A DNA stretch of 64,000 nucleotides. Origin: an uncultured Mycoplasmatota bacterium. GTDB lineage: Bacteria > Bacillota_I > Bacilli_A > RF39 > UBA660. Positions 1-7,264 of this stretch are shown piece by piece; position 1 is the stretch's first letter, and every line of letters starts with the position of its first letter. Both the position numbers and the translations under genes were made by a program. The notes under the pieces are model-generated. The model was given only the letters and a program-made list of their open reading frames with translations, was not told the origin of the DNA and made no database searches. Location of the stretch: the NCBI GenBank assembly GCA_947165285.1, contig CAMUZS010000003.1:23598-87597 (forward strand). The letters are read 5' to 3'.

Positions 1-147
1 TTGTCCACCAGTGTATCCAAAATTTTTAACATCTCCAATGGCAGCAGCATTTGCATTTATTTTTAGGACACAAAAACTTAGTAGTATAACTACTAATTTA
101 AATAAAAGATTTGAATTATTTGTTTTAAGCCCATATCTTCTATTCAT
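1..147 (-). CDS. Exported protein, N-terminus only (cut by window edge)
   Basis: Only the first 49 codons are inside the window. They open with a GGAGAA ribosome binding site 7 bases before the ATG. A basic start (MNRRYGLK) is followed by a hydrophobic stretch of about 17 residues and an ANAAA-type signal peptidase site, so the product is secreted or surface-attached. The mature part visible is about 15 residues, too short to assign a family. It is transcribed leftward out of the window from an extended -10 promoter at 207-217. Confidence 0.7.
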   Translation of the reverse strand, partial: MNRRYGLKTNNSNLLFKLVVILLSFCVLKINANAAAIGDVKNFGYTGGQ

Positions 148-206
148 TTTGTAATTCTCCAACCACTTTGAAGACCTTTTCTATCTTCATTATCCTATTA
201 TAAATA

Positions 207-217
207 ATTATACCATA
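207..217 (-). promoter_or_regulatory. Extended -10 promoter element
   Basis: On the minus strand this reads TATGGTATAAT, a perfect TATAAT box with an upstream TG. It lies about 60 bases before the start codon at 147. No good -35 box is visible, as is common for extended -10 promoters. Confidence 0.5.
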
Positions 218-460
218 AACACTTCTTTTTTCCTACATTTTTTGACCTATTTTTTATACTTTTTTTAACCTTTTTTTATCTTATTTTTTGGTAATTTTTT
301 ATATAATTTTTATGAGTGTAAATCTAATAATTTTAATGTGTAAAATTAATTAATATATGTCAATTTATTTTTCTAAATTATACTTTATTTTTGTGAAATT
401 TCATTATTTTTAAATTTGTAAATATATTTAAAATTAATAATTAAAAATAGTAAATTTACA

Positions 461-490
461 AATAAAAAAAGAGATGATTTCTCATCTCTT
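461..490 (-). terminator. Rho-independent terminator
   Basis: On the minus strand the stem AAGAGATGA / TCATCTCTT with a GAAA loop is followed by a run of T. It sits just past the stop of the 501-950 gene. Confidence 0.85.
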
Positions 491-500
491 AAAAGTTAAA

Positions 501-950
501 TTATTTTTCATCAAAACCACAAGATAATTGTACTTCCATTGTATAATTTTCTTTACCATATGGATCTTGTGGATAAATTATTACTTTTGTTTCTTCTTTA
601 TTACATTCTTCTTTTGTTTTAGGATTTACAAAATCTTTAATTTTGTCAGCATTTTCATTTTTATATCTTTGTAAATTATCTAAATTTACCTTAATACCAA
701 CACTATTAAATTTTGATATTTGTTCAACACCATTGTTATTAACAACAATATCATAATAGAAATTTTCATAGAAATCTTTACCAATTTCTTTTAATTCATT
801 TTCTAATTTTGTTTTATATTTTTTTGGACCATTAACTACATTAACGACAATCACAATTGCCACTATAACTGCTACTACTGCAGCACAAATTCCAATAATT
901 AACCCTATATTCTTTTTTGAATTTTCAGTTTTAACTTCATTATTTTCCAT
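501..950 (-). CDS. Single-pass membrane protein, unknown function (149 aa)
   Basis: A short charged cytoplasmic N-terminus precedes one strongly hydrophobic helix at about residues 15-40, rich in Val and Ile. The remaining roughly 105 residues would lie outside the cell. Two Cys (one in KTKEECNK, one in QLSCGF) could form a disulfide. The start is supported by an AGAGGTGTAGG ribosome binding site. It has its own terminator and is probably monocistronic. The family is not recognised. The small size and single anchor resemble the exported lipoprotein at 3315-3746, but the sequences are not clearly related. Confidence 0.75.
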   Translation of the reverse strand: MENNEVKTENSKKNIGLIIGICAAVVAVIVAIVIVVNVVNGPKKYKTKLENELKEIGKDFYENFYYDIVVNNNGVEQISKFNSVGIKVNLDNLQRYKNENADKIKDFVNPKTKEECNKEETKVIIYPQDPYGKENYTMEVQLSCGFDEK

Positions 951-1012
951 CCTACACCTCTTAAATTAATTATACAATTATTTAAAATATATTTCAATAT
1001 AATTTACATTTT

Positions 1013-2407
1013 CTACTTAACAATACTATAAATTGTTCCTTCTCTAGTATCTTTTATTTCAATATTTTTAGATAATAGTTCTTCTCTAATTTTATCAGCT
1101 AATTCAAAATTTTTATCTATTTTTGCTTGTTTTCTTTCTTCTATTTTTTCTTCAATATATTTTTTTAACTCATCATCTATTTCTTCTTCTTTTATTAAAT
1201 CTACACCAAAAACTCTATCAAAATTGCTAATTAATTCTAATTTTGTTTTATCATTTACATCAGAATCTTTTAATAAATCATAAAGTAATGTTATAGCATT
1301 CGCAGTATTTAAATCATCTGAAATAATATTTTTAAAACTATTATTATATTTATCAAATACTTCTTGATTTATTTCACCATCATTATTTAAATTACTTATC
1401 TTATTTCTTAATTTATTTAATGTATCTTGTGCTTGTTTTAACGAATCATAAGTAAATGTTAATTGTTTACGATAATGTGAATTTAAACACATAAAACGAA
1501 AAGCTAATGGATCATATCCTTCGTCTTCAAGTACAGAAACCGTTAAAATAGCCCCATTAGATTTAGACATTTTTCCACTTTCATCAAGTAAATGTTCATT
1601 ATGAAACCAATAATTACACCATTTATGTCCTAAATAACTTTCAGATTGTGCAATTTCATTTGTATGATGTGGAAAAATATTATCTACTCCTCCACCATGA
1701 ATATCTAGATATTCACCTAAATATTTAATAGAAATGCCAGAACATTCTATATGCCATCCTGGATATCCTTTTCCCCATGGAGAATCCCATAATAGTTCAT
1801 GACCTTCAAATTTAGATGTTGTAAACCACAATGCAAAATCAGCTTGATTTTTCTTTTTATTATCTTTTTCTACAGAATCTCGAGCTCCAACAACCATTTC
1901 ATCTATTTTATGATTAGTTAATTTATAATAATCTTTTAATTTTGAAATATCAAAATATATATTTCCACCAGAGATATATGCATATTCATCCTCAATTAAT
2001 TTTTCAATCATTTTAATATACATATCAATATTTTCAGTTGCTGGTGATACTATTTCAGGCATTTTACAATTTAGCTTTTTAAAATCCCTAAAAAAAGCAT
2101 CTGTATAAAATTTTGCAATTTCCATTGATGATTTATTTTCTCTTTTTCTAGCAACCTCCATCTTATCTTCACCAGAATCACTATCACTAGTTAAATGTCC
2201 AACATCAGTAATATTCATTGCTCTTGTTACATTATATCCTAAGTACAAAAGTGTTTTTTCTAATATATCATGTCCAATATAATTTCTCATATTACCTATA
2301 TGTGCAAAGTGATAAACAGTTGGACCGCAAGTATACATTTTAACATTATTAGAATCATTTGGAATAAACTCTTCTATTTTTTTAGTTAATGTATTATAAA
2401 TTTGCAT
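1013..2407 (-). CDS. cysS: Cysteinyl-tRNA synthetase
   Basis: The product charges tRNA-Cys with cysteine in the cytoplasm. The class I signature is clear: the zinc ligand in YTCGPTVY (Cys27), a HIGH-type HIGN at residues 36-39, the zinc/substrate motifs GWHIECSG and HTNE in the middle, and KMSKS near residue 280. The length of 464 aa is normal for the family. The ATG is preceded by GAAGGTG. Upstream, a TATAAT-type box lies between the rsmA terminator and the start, so cysS is probably transcribed alone. Confidence 0.98.
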   Translation of the reverse strand: MQIYNTLTKKIEEFIPNDSNNVKMYTCGPTVYHFAHIGNMRNYIGHDILEKTLLYLGYNVTRAMNITDVGHLTSDSDSGEDKMEVARKRENKSSMEIAKFYTDAFFRDFKKLNCKMPEIVSPATENIDMYIKMIEKLIEDEYAYISGGNIYFDISKLKDYYKLTNHKIDEMVVGARDSVEKDNKKKNQADFALWFTTSKFEGHELLWDSPWGKGYPGWHIECSGISIKYLGEYLDIHGGGVDNIFPHHTNEIAQSESYLGHKWCNYWFHNEHLLDESGKMSKSNGAILTVSVLEDEGYDPLAFRFMCLNSHYRKQLTFTYDSLKQAQDTLNKLRNKISNLNNDGEINQEVFDKYNNSFKNIISDDLNTANAITLLYDLLKDSDVNDKTKLELISNFDRVFGVDLIKEEEIDDELKKYIEEKIEERKQAKIDKNFELADKIREELLSKNIEIKDTREGTIYSIVK

Positions 2408-2440
2408 AATTACACCTTCTTTATAAAATATATTATAACA

Positions 2441-2469
2441 AAAAAAAGATAAGAATTAAATCTTATCTT
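2441..2469 (-). terminator. Rho-independent terminator of the rsmA-like gene
   Basis: On the minus strand AAGATAAGA pairs with TCTTATCTT around a 6-base loop, followed by eight T. The stem overlaps the last codons of the gene ending at 2463. Confidence 0.85.
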
Positions 2470-3227
2470 ATACTATTTATCAACTTTACTACCTCATCAC
2501 TATTTAATTCATCAAATAATTTATCAAGTATTTCTTTATCAATTTTATATAGTTCAATAATATTTCTTGCCTCTCTTTGAGTAATATTATTCAATTTTAT
2601 TAATATTTCCTTTAATGCATTTTTAGTTTTCATATAACGATATTTAAACAGCATTTTAATAATCCTTTCTTTTTTATTTAAGGTATTATCATCTTTTGTA
2701 GTTAAGACTATTAATGATGACATAACTCTAGGTTTAGGTTCAAAAGAATTAGGTTCTATATCAATTATTTTTTTTACATTAAAGTATAAGTTAGTTAATA
2801 TAGACAATTTATTATTACTATTATCTACAACATTATCAGCATAATTTTTACCGCAAATCATAACCAATTTATCAAATTTATAATCGATTAATTTATAAAT
2901 AAATGGTTCTGTTATTGAATAAGGAAGTGAAGTAATTATTATATTAAAACCAGATATATCAACATTTAACACATCATCATATATTACTTTAATATTTTCT
3001 ATTTTATCTAAGTAAATATTTAATCTTTTATCCTTTTCAATCAATGTTAAATTATTTGTTAATTTAATTATTTTTTTAGTTAAAACTCCTTTACCAGGAC
3101 CTATTTCAAGAACCACATCAGTTCTTTTTATATCTGATACTTCAATTACTTTATTAATAACTTTATCATCTATTAAAAAATGTTGATCTAAAAAATCAGT
3201 ATCATTTTTAAATTCATTTTCAACCAT
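2463..3227 (-). CDS. rsmA: rRNA adenine N6-dimethyltransferase (RsmA/KsgA family)
   Basis: The product is a SAM-dependent enzyme; family members dimethylate two adjacent adenosines near the 3' end of 16S rRNA during small-subunit maturation. Visible motifs are QHFL near residue 15, the SAM-binding EIGPGKG at 41-47, a catalytic SLPY at 100-103 and the FEPKPRVMSS block. The C-terminal helical domain is present, and the total of 254 aa is slightly short. The catalytic motif is usually N-L/I-P-Y; here the Asn is Ser. Position and domain layout favour the housekeeping RsmA, but an Erm-like paralogue cannot be excluded. Confidence 0.85.
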   Translation of the reverse strand: MVENEFKNDTDFLDQHFLIDDKVINKVIEVSDIKRTDVVLEIGPGKGVLTKKIIKLTNNLTLIEKDKRLNIYLDKIENIKVIYDDVLNVDISGFNIIITSLPYSITEPFIYKLIDYKFDKLVMICGKNYADNVVDNSNNKLSILTNLYFNVKKIIDIEPNSFEPKPRVMSSLIVLTTKDDNTLNKKERIIKMLFKYRYMKTKNALKEILIKLNNITQREARNIIELYKIDKEILDKLFDELNSDEVVKLINSIR

Positions 3228-3265
3228 TTATACCACATCACTTTAATAAATTATAACATAAATTA

Positions 3266-3294
3266 TTGTTATAATTATAATTATTTGTTAAAAT
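3266..3294 (+). promoter_or_regulatory. Sigma-A-type promoter of the lipoprotein gene
   Basis: TTGTTA, a 17-base spacer and TAAAAT lie 21 bases before the start codon at 3315, in the divergent gap with the rsmA-like gene. Confidence 0.6.
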
Positions 3295-3314
3295 ACACTT
3301 AAGGAGGAAGGAAA

Positions 3315-3746
3315 ATGAAAAAAGGTATTTTATTTAGTGTTGCAGTTGTTTGTTTATTACTTTTAGCTGGTTGTGGTAATAGTAAATCAAAATTAAATTG
3401 TAAAATGACTGTTTCTGGTGTAGATATTGATTTAAATGTTGGATTTACTGGTAACAATATTGATGCTATGGATTTAAAGTACTATATGGATTTATCTAGT
3501 TATTCAGATATTCAAGTTGATGCTATCAAAAAACAAGATTTTTGTAACAGTGTTAAAAATGTTATGGGCGATTTAAAAGAATCATTTAGTAATTGTAAAC
3601 AAAATGTAGAAGATAAAAAACTTTCTGTTACTGCTGATTTTGATATAGATAAAATAAGCGATGACAAAAAGAAAAAAATGCAATCACCTGATGATGCTAA
3701 AAATGATTTAGAAAAGACTGGATATAAATGTACACTTGAAAAGTAG
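3315..3746 (+). CDS. Lipoprotein, unknown function (143 aa)
   Basis: A classical lipoprotein signal peptide ends in the lipobox LLAGC at residues 16-20, so Cys20 should be lipidated and the protein anchored outside the membrane. The mature part is about 124 residues, Lys/Asp-rich, with four further Cys that could form two disulfides. A strong AAGGAGGAAGG ribosome binding site precedes the ATG. It is monocistronic, with its own promoter and terminator. No catalytic motif is visible and no family is recognised. Confidence 0.85.
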   Translation: MKKGILFSVAVVCLLLLAGCGNSKSKLNCKMTVSGVDIDLNVGFTGNNIDAMDLKYYMDLSSYSDIQVDAIKKQDFCNSVKNVMGDLKESFSNCKQNVEDKKLSVTADFDIDKISDDKKKKMQSPDDAKNDLEKTGYKCTLEK

Positions 3747-3769
3747 ATTTAAAAAATCTACTTTTTTTA
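3740..3769. terminator. Bidirectional terminator
   Basis: AAGTAGATTT / AAATCTACTT with a short A loop and T-runs serves the lipoprotein gene on the plus strand. Its flank also contains the stop of the convergent yqxA-like gene. Confidence 0.8.
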
Positions 3770-4093
3770 TGTAAATAGTTTTCCAAGAAAATCAAAAAAA
3801 TTTGATAAACCACCATCCATAAAACTATCTATTTTTGATGAAATATTATTGCCTATCTTTGACATAGATGATGAATAATCCACAAAATCATTATTAACAT
3901 AATCCTTTATATCAATTTCTTTTCCTTCTTTTATATCATGCTCAAATTCCTCAATTTTTTCTTCAGTAATTTTAGATTTTCTACTAATATTAGCCTCATA
4001 ATATCCACTTTGATATGCCATAAAATATGCTACATATATTAAAAAAAATATACTAAGTATTATTAAAAAATAATTAGGCTTTTTCTTCTCCAT
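3767..4093 (-). CDS. YqxA-like small membrane protein downstream of spoIIP
   Basis: This 108-aa protein has one N-terminal membrane helix (about residues 8-27), a charged middle and a short amphipathic C-terminus (NFFDFLGKLF). Its start overlaps the 3' end of spoIIP by 20 bases behind a GGAGAA ribosome binding site, so the two are translationally coupled. In Bacillus the gene after spoIIP is yqxA, which encodes a similarly sized one-helix protein of unknown function. The assignment rests on position, size and topology, not on a clear sequence match. Confidence 0.55.
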   Translation of the reverse strand: MEKKKPNYFLIILSIFFLIYVAYFMAYQSGYYEANISRKSKITEEKIEEFEHDIKEGKEIDIKDYVNNDFVDYSSSMSKIGNNISSKIDSFMDGGLSNFFDFLGKLFT

Positions 4094-5021
4094 TAGTATT
4101 CTCCTTTATATAATCATATATACTTTCCCCAATTATATTAATAGAATTAGCAACTTCCTTTATATTATTATCTACTCCACCTATCTCAATTAATATTAAA
4201 TTATTTGAAAAATCTTGATTATAAACACCATTAACACCAGGTCCTTCTTTTTTAGATATTCCTTTAGATAAACCACTTATTTTAGAATTAATTATTTCAC
4301 TTAATCTATTAGATAACTCCAAATTTTTTTCATAATTTTCATGTTCTAAACCTACTACAAATAATATTGAAGCATACTTATTACCATTATATTCAATTGT
4401 AGATTTATCATAATTAGATGAATCTCTATGAATATCAATAAAGTATTTTAAAGAAGGATTATTATGTAAAACATCTTCTAAATATATACGACTAGCTTTA
4501 TAAGAATATCTATATAACCAATTATTTTGATTTAATATATCTTTAATTGACCTGGTTTCAACAATAGAATTAATACCTAAATTTTCTAATTTTTCTTGTA
4601 ATACATAAGATGCAATTTTTACATTAGGAATTATACTATAATCATATTTAAAATCTAATTTATACTCTTCACTATCATGTGTATTATAAATATATATTAT
4701 AGGATTATTCATTGTTTTATTAACTTTTTCTATATATTCTATTGTTTTTTTATTATTATCAATATTTTTACTTATATTAAAATCTAGTGAATGTTCAATC
4801 AATGAATAATTATTATTTAAATTAACTAAGTTATCATAAGAATAATTATTAATTTGATTATTAAATCCAATATTTACTAGTGATTTAATGTATTTTTCTG
4901 GATTAATTCCCCTTTTTTTATTAAAAAAATCATATGTAAATTTAAATGAAATAATAATTAATAATATCACTACTATTAACTTTAAAGTTTTTCTTTTTTT
5001 TCTTGTTTTAAATTTTTTCAT
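4074..5021 (-). CDS. spoIIP: Stage II sporulation protein P (peptidoglycan hydrolase)
   Basis: In endospore formers SpoIIP works with SpoIID and SpoIIM to strip septal peptidoglycan so that the mother cell can engulf the forespore. It is a membrane-anchored amidase/endopeptidase. The 315-aa product has an N-terminal membrane helix (about 14-32) and family motifs in order: IYNTHDSEEY, the YSYKASRIYLEDVL stretch, FIDIHRDS, the ILFVVGLEHENYEKNL block and the C-terminal YNQDFSNNLILIEIGG. The start is the ATG at 5021; an in-frame GTG nine bases upstream lies in the AGTGA ribosome binding site. It is divergent from rpsT. In Bacillus the protease gene gpr lies between the two; it is absent here. Confidence 0.93.
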   Translation of the reverse strand: MKKFKTRKKRKTLKLIVVILLIIISFKFTYDFFNKKRGINPEKYIKSLVNIGFNNQINNYSYDNLVNLNNNYSLIEHSLDFNISKNIDNNKKTIEYIEKVNKTMNNPIIYIYNTHDSEEYKLDFKYDYSIIPNVKIASYVLQEKLENLGINSIVETRSIKDILNQNNWLYRYSYKASRIYLEDVLHNNPSLKYFIDIHRDSSNYDKSTIEYNGNKYASILFVVGLEHENYEKNLELSNRLSEIINSKISGLSKGISKKEGPGVNGVYNQDFSNNLILIEIGGVDNNIKEVANSINIIGESIYDYIKENTNGEEKA

Positions 5022-5084
5022 TTTAATCACTAAATTAATTTTAACTAATATTTAATAAAAATATTGTCAAAACCTAGTATTTAC

Positions 5085-5113
5085 TTGCAAAATAGTAATA
5101 TTTTTGGTAAAAT
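5085..5113 (+). promoter_or_regulatory. Strong sigma-A promoter of rpsT
   Basis: TTGCAA, a 17-base spacer and TAAAAT (with an upstream TGG) lie 28 bases before the rpsT start codon. Confidence 0.75.
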
Positions 5114-5141
5114 CTTTATGTATTTAAGGAAGGAGCAAATT

Positions 5142-5405
5142 ATGGCTAATATTAAAAGTGCAAAAAAAGATATTAAAAGAACTAGAAAAGTTACTGAAAA
5201 TAATCATGAATTAAAAGCTAGAGTTAGAAATAATATTAAAAATGTTGATAAAGCTGTTGCTGCTGGTAATAAGGAATTAGCTAATTCAAGTCTAAAAACT
5301 ATGCAAAAAAATATTGATAAAGCTGTTGCAAAAGGATTAGTTAAGAAAAATACTGCTGCAAGAGAAAAATCAAGACTAAATAATAAAGTTAAAGAAATGA
5401 AGTAA
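5142..5405 (+). CDS. rpsT: 30S ribosomal protein S20
   Basis: S20 is a primary 16S rRNA binding protein of the small subunit. The 87-aa product starts with MANIKSAKKDIKRTRK and is Lys/Arg/Ala-rich throughout, with the family's NNIKNVDKAV and long basic helices. The start chosen is the ATG at 5142, behind AAGGAAGGAGC. A longer in-frame reading from 5064 lacks S20 homology and runs through the promoter. It sits divergent to spoIIP, echoing the rpsT-gpr-spoIIP neighbourhood of Bacillus. Confidence 0.97.
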   Translation: MANIKSAKKDIKRTRKVTENNHELKARVRNNIKNVDKAVAAGNKELANSSLKTMQKNIDKAVAKGLVKKNTAAREKSRLNNKVKEMK

Positions 5406-5458
5406 TATTAATTGTGTCGTTTCTTTTTTTTTGTTATAATTAACTAGGTGATTAATCT

Positions 5459-6370
5459 ATGAAAAGATTTATTATATCTTTTATCTTGATAGCGGCATTA
5501 ATTTTAGAAATAGTTTTTATAGATGATATTAAAGTATCTGTTTCAAAATTAATAAATAATCATCCCGATATTATAATTCAACCAAGCAATGATTATAAAA
5601 AAGATTACGATTTTATGTATATAAAACAAGTTAATAACTTTATACCATATAGTATAGGTGATTTAAAAAATATTTTTTATACTATTATTAATAATGGATG
5701 GGATGATTTTACTTTTTATTGTCCAAGTGAATATGAAACATGTATAAAAGATGTTCAAGAATTTAGTAATGATGATGTACTTCTTACAACAATTAATAAT
5801 TACGCTAGTCCATTTAATTCATTTATTAGTATTCAAACTACTTTCGATGATTCAGGTGAAGTAAATATAAAAATAAACAAATTATATGATCAAGAAAAAA
5901 TTAATAAAATAAATCAAGAAGTTGACAAAATTATAAATGAAAATATAAAAGATACCATGACTGATAAAGAAAAGATTAAAACAATACATGATTATATAAT
6001 AAATAAAACTGAATATGATAAAGAACGTAATGAAAAAGGTACCAGTGAATACTCTTCAAATACAGCATATGGACCTTTATTTGAAGGAAAAGCAATTTGT
6101 TCAGGTTATGCTGATGTAATGGCACTATTCTTAAATAAATTTGGAATAAAAAATTATAAAATTGCAAGTAAAACCCATATATGGAATGCAGTATTATTAG
6201 ATGACCAATGGTTACACTTAGATCTTACATGGGATGATCCTGTAAGTAATTATGGACCTATATTAGATTATGACTTTTTCTTAGTAAAATCACAAGATTT
6301 AATAAGTGATGACGAAGAAATTAATGAATATCATAGATTTAATCCATTAATATATTTAGAATTTAATTAA
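5459..6370 (+). CDS. Exported transglutaminase-like protein
   Basis: The 303-aa product has an N-terminal membrane helix or uncleaved signal (about 3-20) and a C-terminal transglutaminase/papain-like core. The catalytic triad is readable: Cys in GKAICSGYAD (about 212), His in THIWNAV (about 240) and Asp in HLDLTWDDP (about 255). Such domains in secreted bacterial proteins act as proteases or transferases on surface proteins; the substrate cannot be told. The ATG follows an AGGTGATTAATCT ribosome binding site. It ends at a terminator shared with miaA. Confidence 0.88.
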   Translation: MKRFIISFILIAALILEIVFIDDIKVSVSKLINNHPDIIIQPSNDYKKDYDFMYIKQVNNFIPYSIGDLKNIFYTIINNGWDDFTFYCPSEYETCIKDVQEFSNDDVLLTTINNYASPFNSFISIQTTFDDSGEVNIKINKLYDQEKINKINQEVDKIINENIKDTMTDKEKIKTIHDYIINKTEYDKERNEKGTSEYSSNTAYGPLFEGKAICSGYADVMALFLNKFGIKNYKIASKTHIWNAVLLDDQWLHLDLTWDDPVSNYGPILDYDFFLVKSQDLISDDEEINEYHRFNPLIYLEFN

Positions 6371-6403
6371 AAAAACTCAAACATTAACTTGTTTGAGTTT
6401 TTA
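6371..6403. terminator. Bidirectional terminator
   Basis: ACTCAAAC / GTTTGAGT flanked by A and T runs lies between the convergent transglutaminase gene and miaA; the miaA stop codon falls in the loop. Confidence 0.85.
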
Positions 6404-7241
6404 TATATTCTTCAACCTCTTCTATAGTTTTATTAAAATCTTCATAATTTGTATTAAACCATTTAATATTCATTTGATTATTAAACCAAGTATATTGTCT
6501 TTTTGCATAATGTCTAGAATTTTTCTTTATTAATTCAACAGCCTCATCTAAAGATATTTCATTATTGAAATATTTATATAATTCTTTATAACCAATCGCA
6601 GTATTAATAGCTTTACTATTAATTTTTTTATCATAAAATGATTTAACTTCTTCAACTAATCCATTTCTAATCATTTCATCTACTCTATCATCTATTCTTT
6701 TATATAAATTATCTCTATCAGTAGTTAAACCAATAAATATTACATCATACAATTGTTTAGGCTCTACAACACTTATATTTTCCTTATTTAAAAATCTAAC
6801 TAATCTTTGCCTATTATTTTTATGTATAGATAAATTCTTATCTTTTTCTAAGGCAAGATTATATAATTCATCATTTGATAAATCATCATAATTATTATAA
6901 GTTGCTTCTTCTTCAAAACGATAATCAAATAACGTTGCCTTTAAATAAAGACCAGTTCCACCAACAAAAATAATATTATTATCTTTATTTTCTTCAATTA
7001 ATCTTCTTGCATCTTTTTGATAATCAAAAACAGTATAATTAATATTTGGATCAACAAAATCTAAAAGATTATGAACTATACCTTCTTTTTCTTTTTCACT
7101 TGGCTTTGCTGTTCCTATATTCATTCCTTTATATACTTGCATTGCATCATTATTTATAATAGTTGCATTATATTTTTTTGCTAGTTCTATTGAAAGTTTT
7201 GTTTTACCAACACCAGTTGGACCTACTATTGCTAAAATCAT
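6384..7241 (-). CDS. miaA: tRNA dimethylallyltransferase
   Basis: The product adds the dimethylallyl group to N6 of A37 in tRNAs that read UNN codons. The 285-aa protein shows the P-loop GPTGVGKT at residues 7-14, the DAMQVYKGMNIGTAKP motif, the GGTGLY motif and the C-terminal RHYAKRQYTWFNNQ block typical of MiaA. The length is near the family norm. The ATG follows GAGGAGATAA. It runs convergent to the transglutaminase gene; the large prepilin-like gene lies 23 bases upstream on the same strand. Confidence 0.97.
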   Translation of the reverse strand: MILAIVGPTGVGKTKLSIELAKKYNATIINNDAMQVYKGMNIGTAKPSEKEKEGIVHNLLDFVDPNINYTVFDYQKDARRLIEENKDNNIIFVGGTGLYLKATLFDYRFEEEATYNNYDDLSNDELYNLALEKDKNLSIHKNNRQRLVRFLNKENISVVEPKQLYDVIFIGLTTDRDNLYKRIDDRVDEMIRNGLVEEVKSFYDKKINSKAINTAIGYKELYKYFNNEISLDEAVELIKKNSRHYAKRQYTWFNNQMNIKWFNTNYEDFNKTIEEVEEYIKTQTS

Positions 7242-7264
7242 ATTTATCTCCTCAAAAAGATATT

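Larger units (their letters stand above)
148..500. other. AT-rich intergenic region
   Basis: This non-coding stretch is full of T-runs. It holds the promoter and leader of the leftward exported-protein gene (extended -10 near 207-217) and, at its right end, the terminator of the 501-950 gene. I see no ORF with a ribosome binding site, no RNA gene and no repeat in it. Confidence 0.6.

Noticed and set aside
5064..5141. Longer S20 with 26 extra N-terminal residues
   Set aside because: The extension covers the -35/-10 promoter and ribosome binding site and has no S20 similarity.
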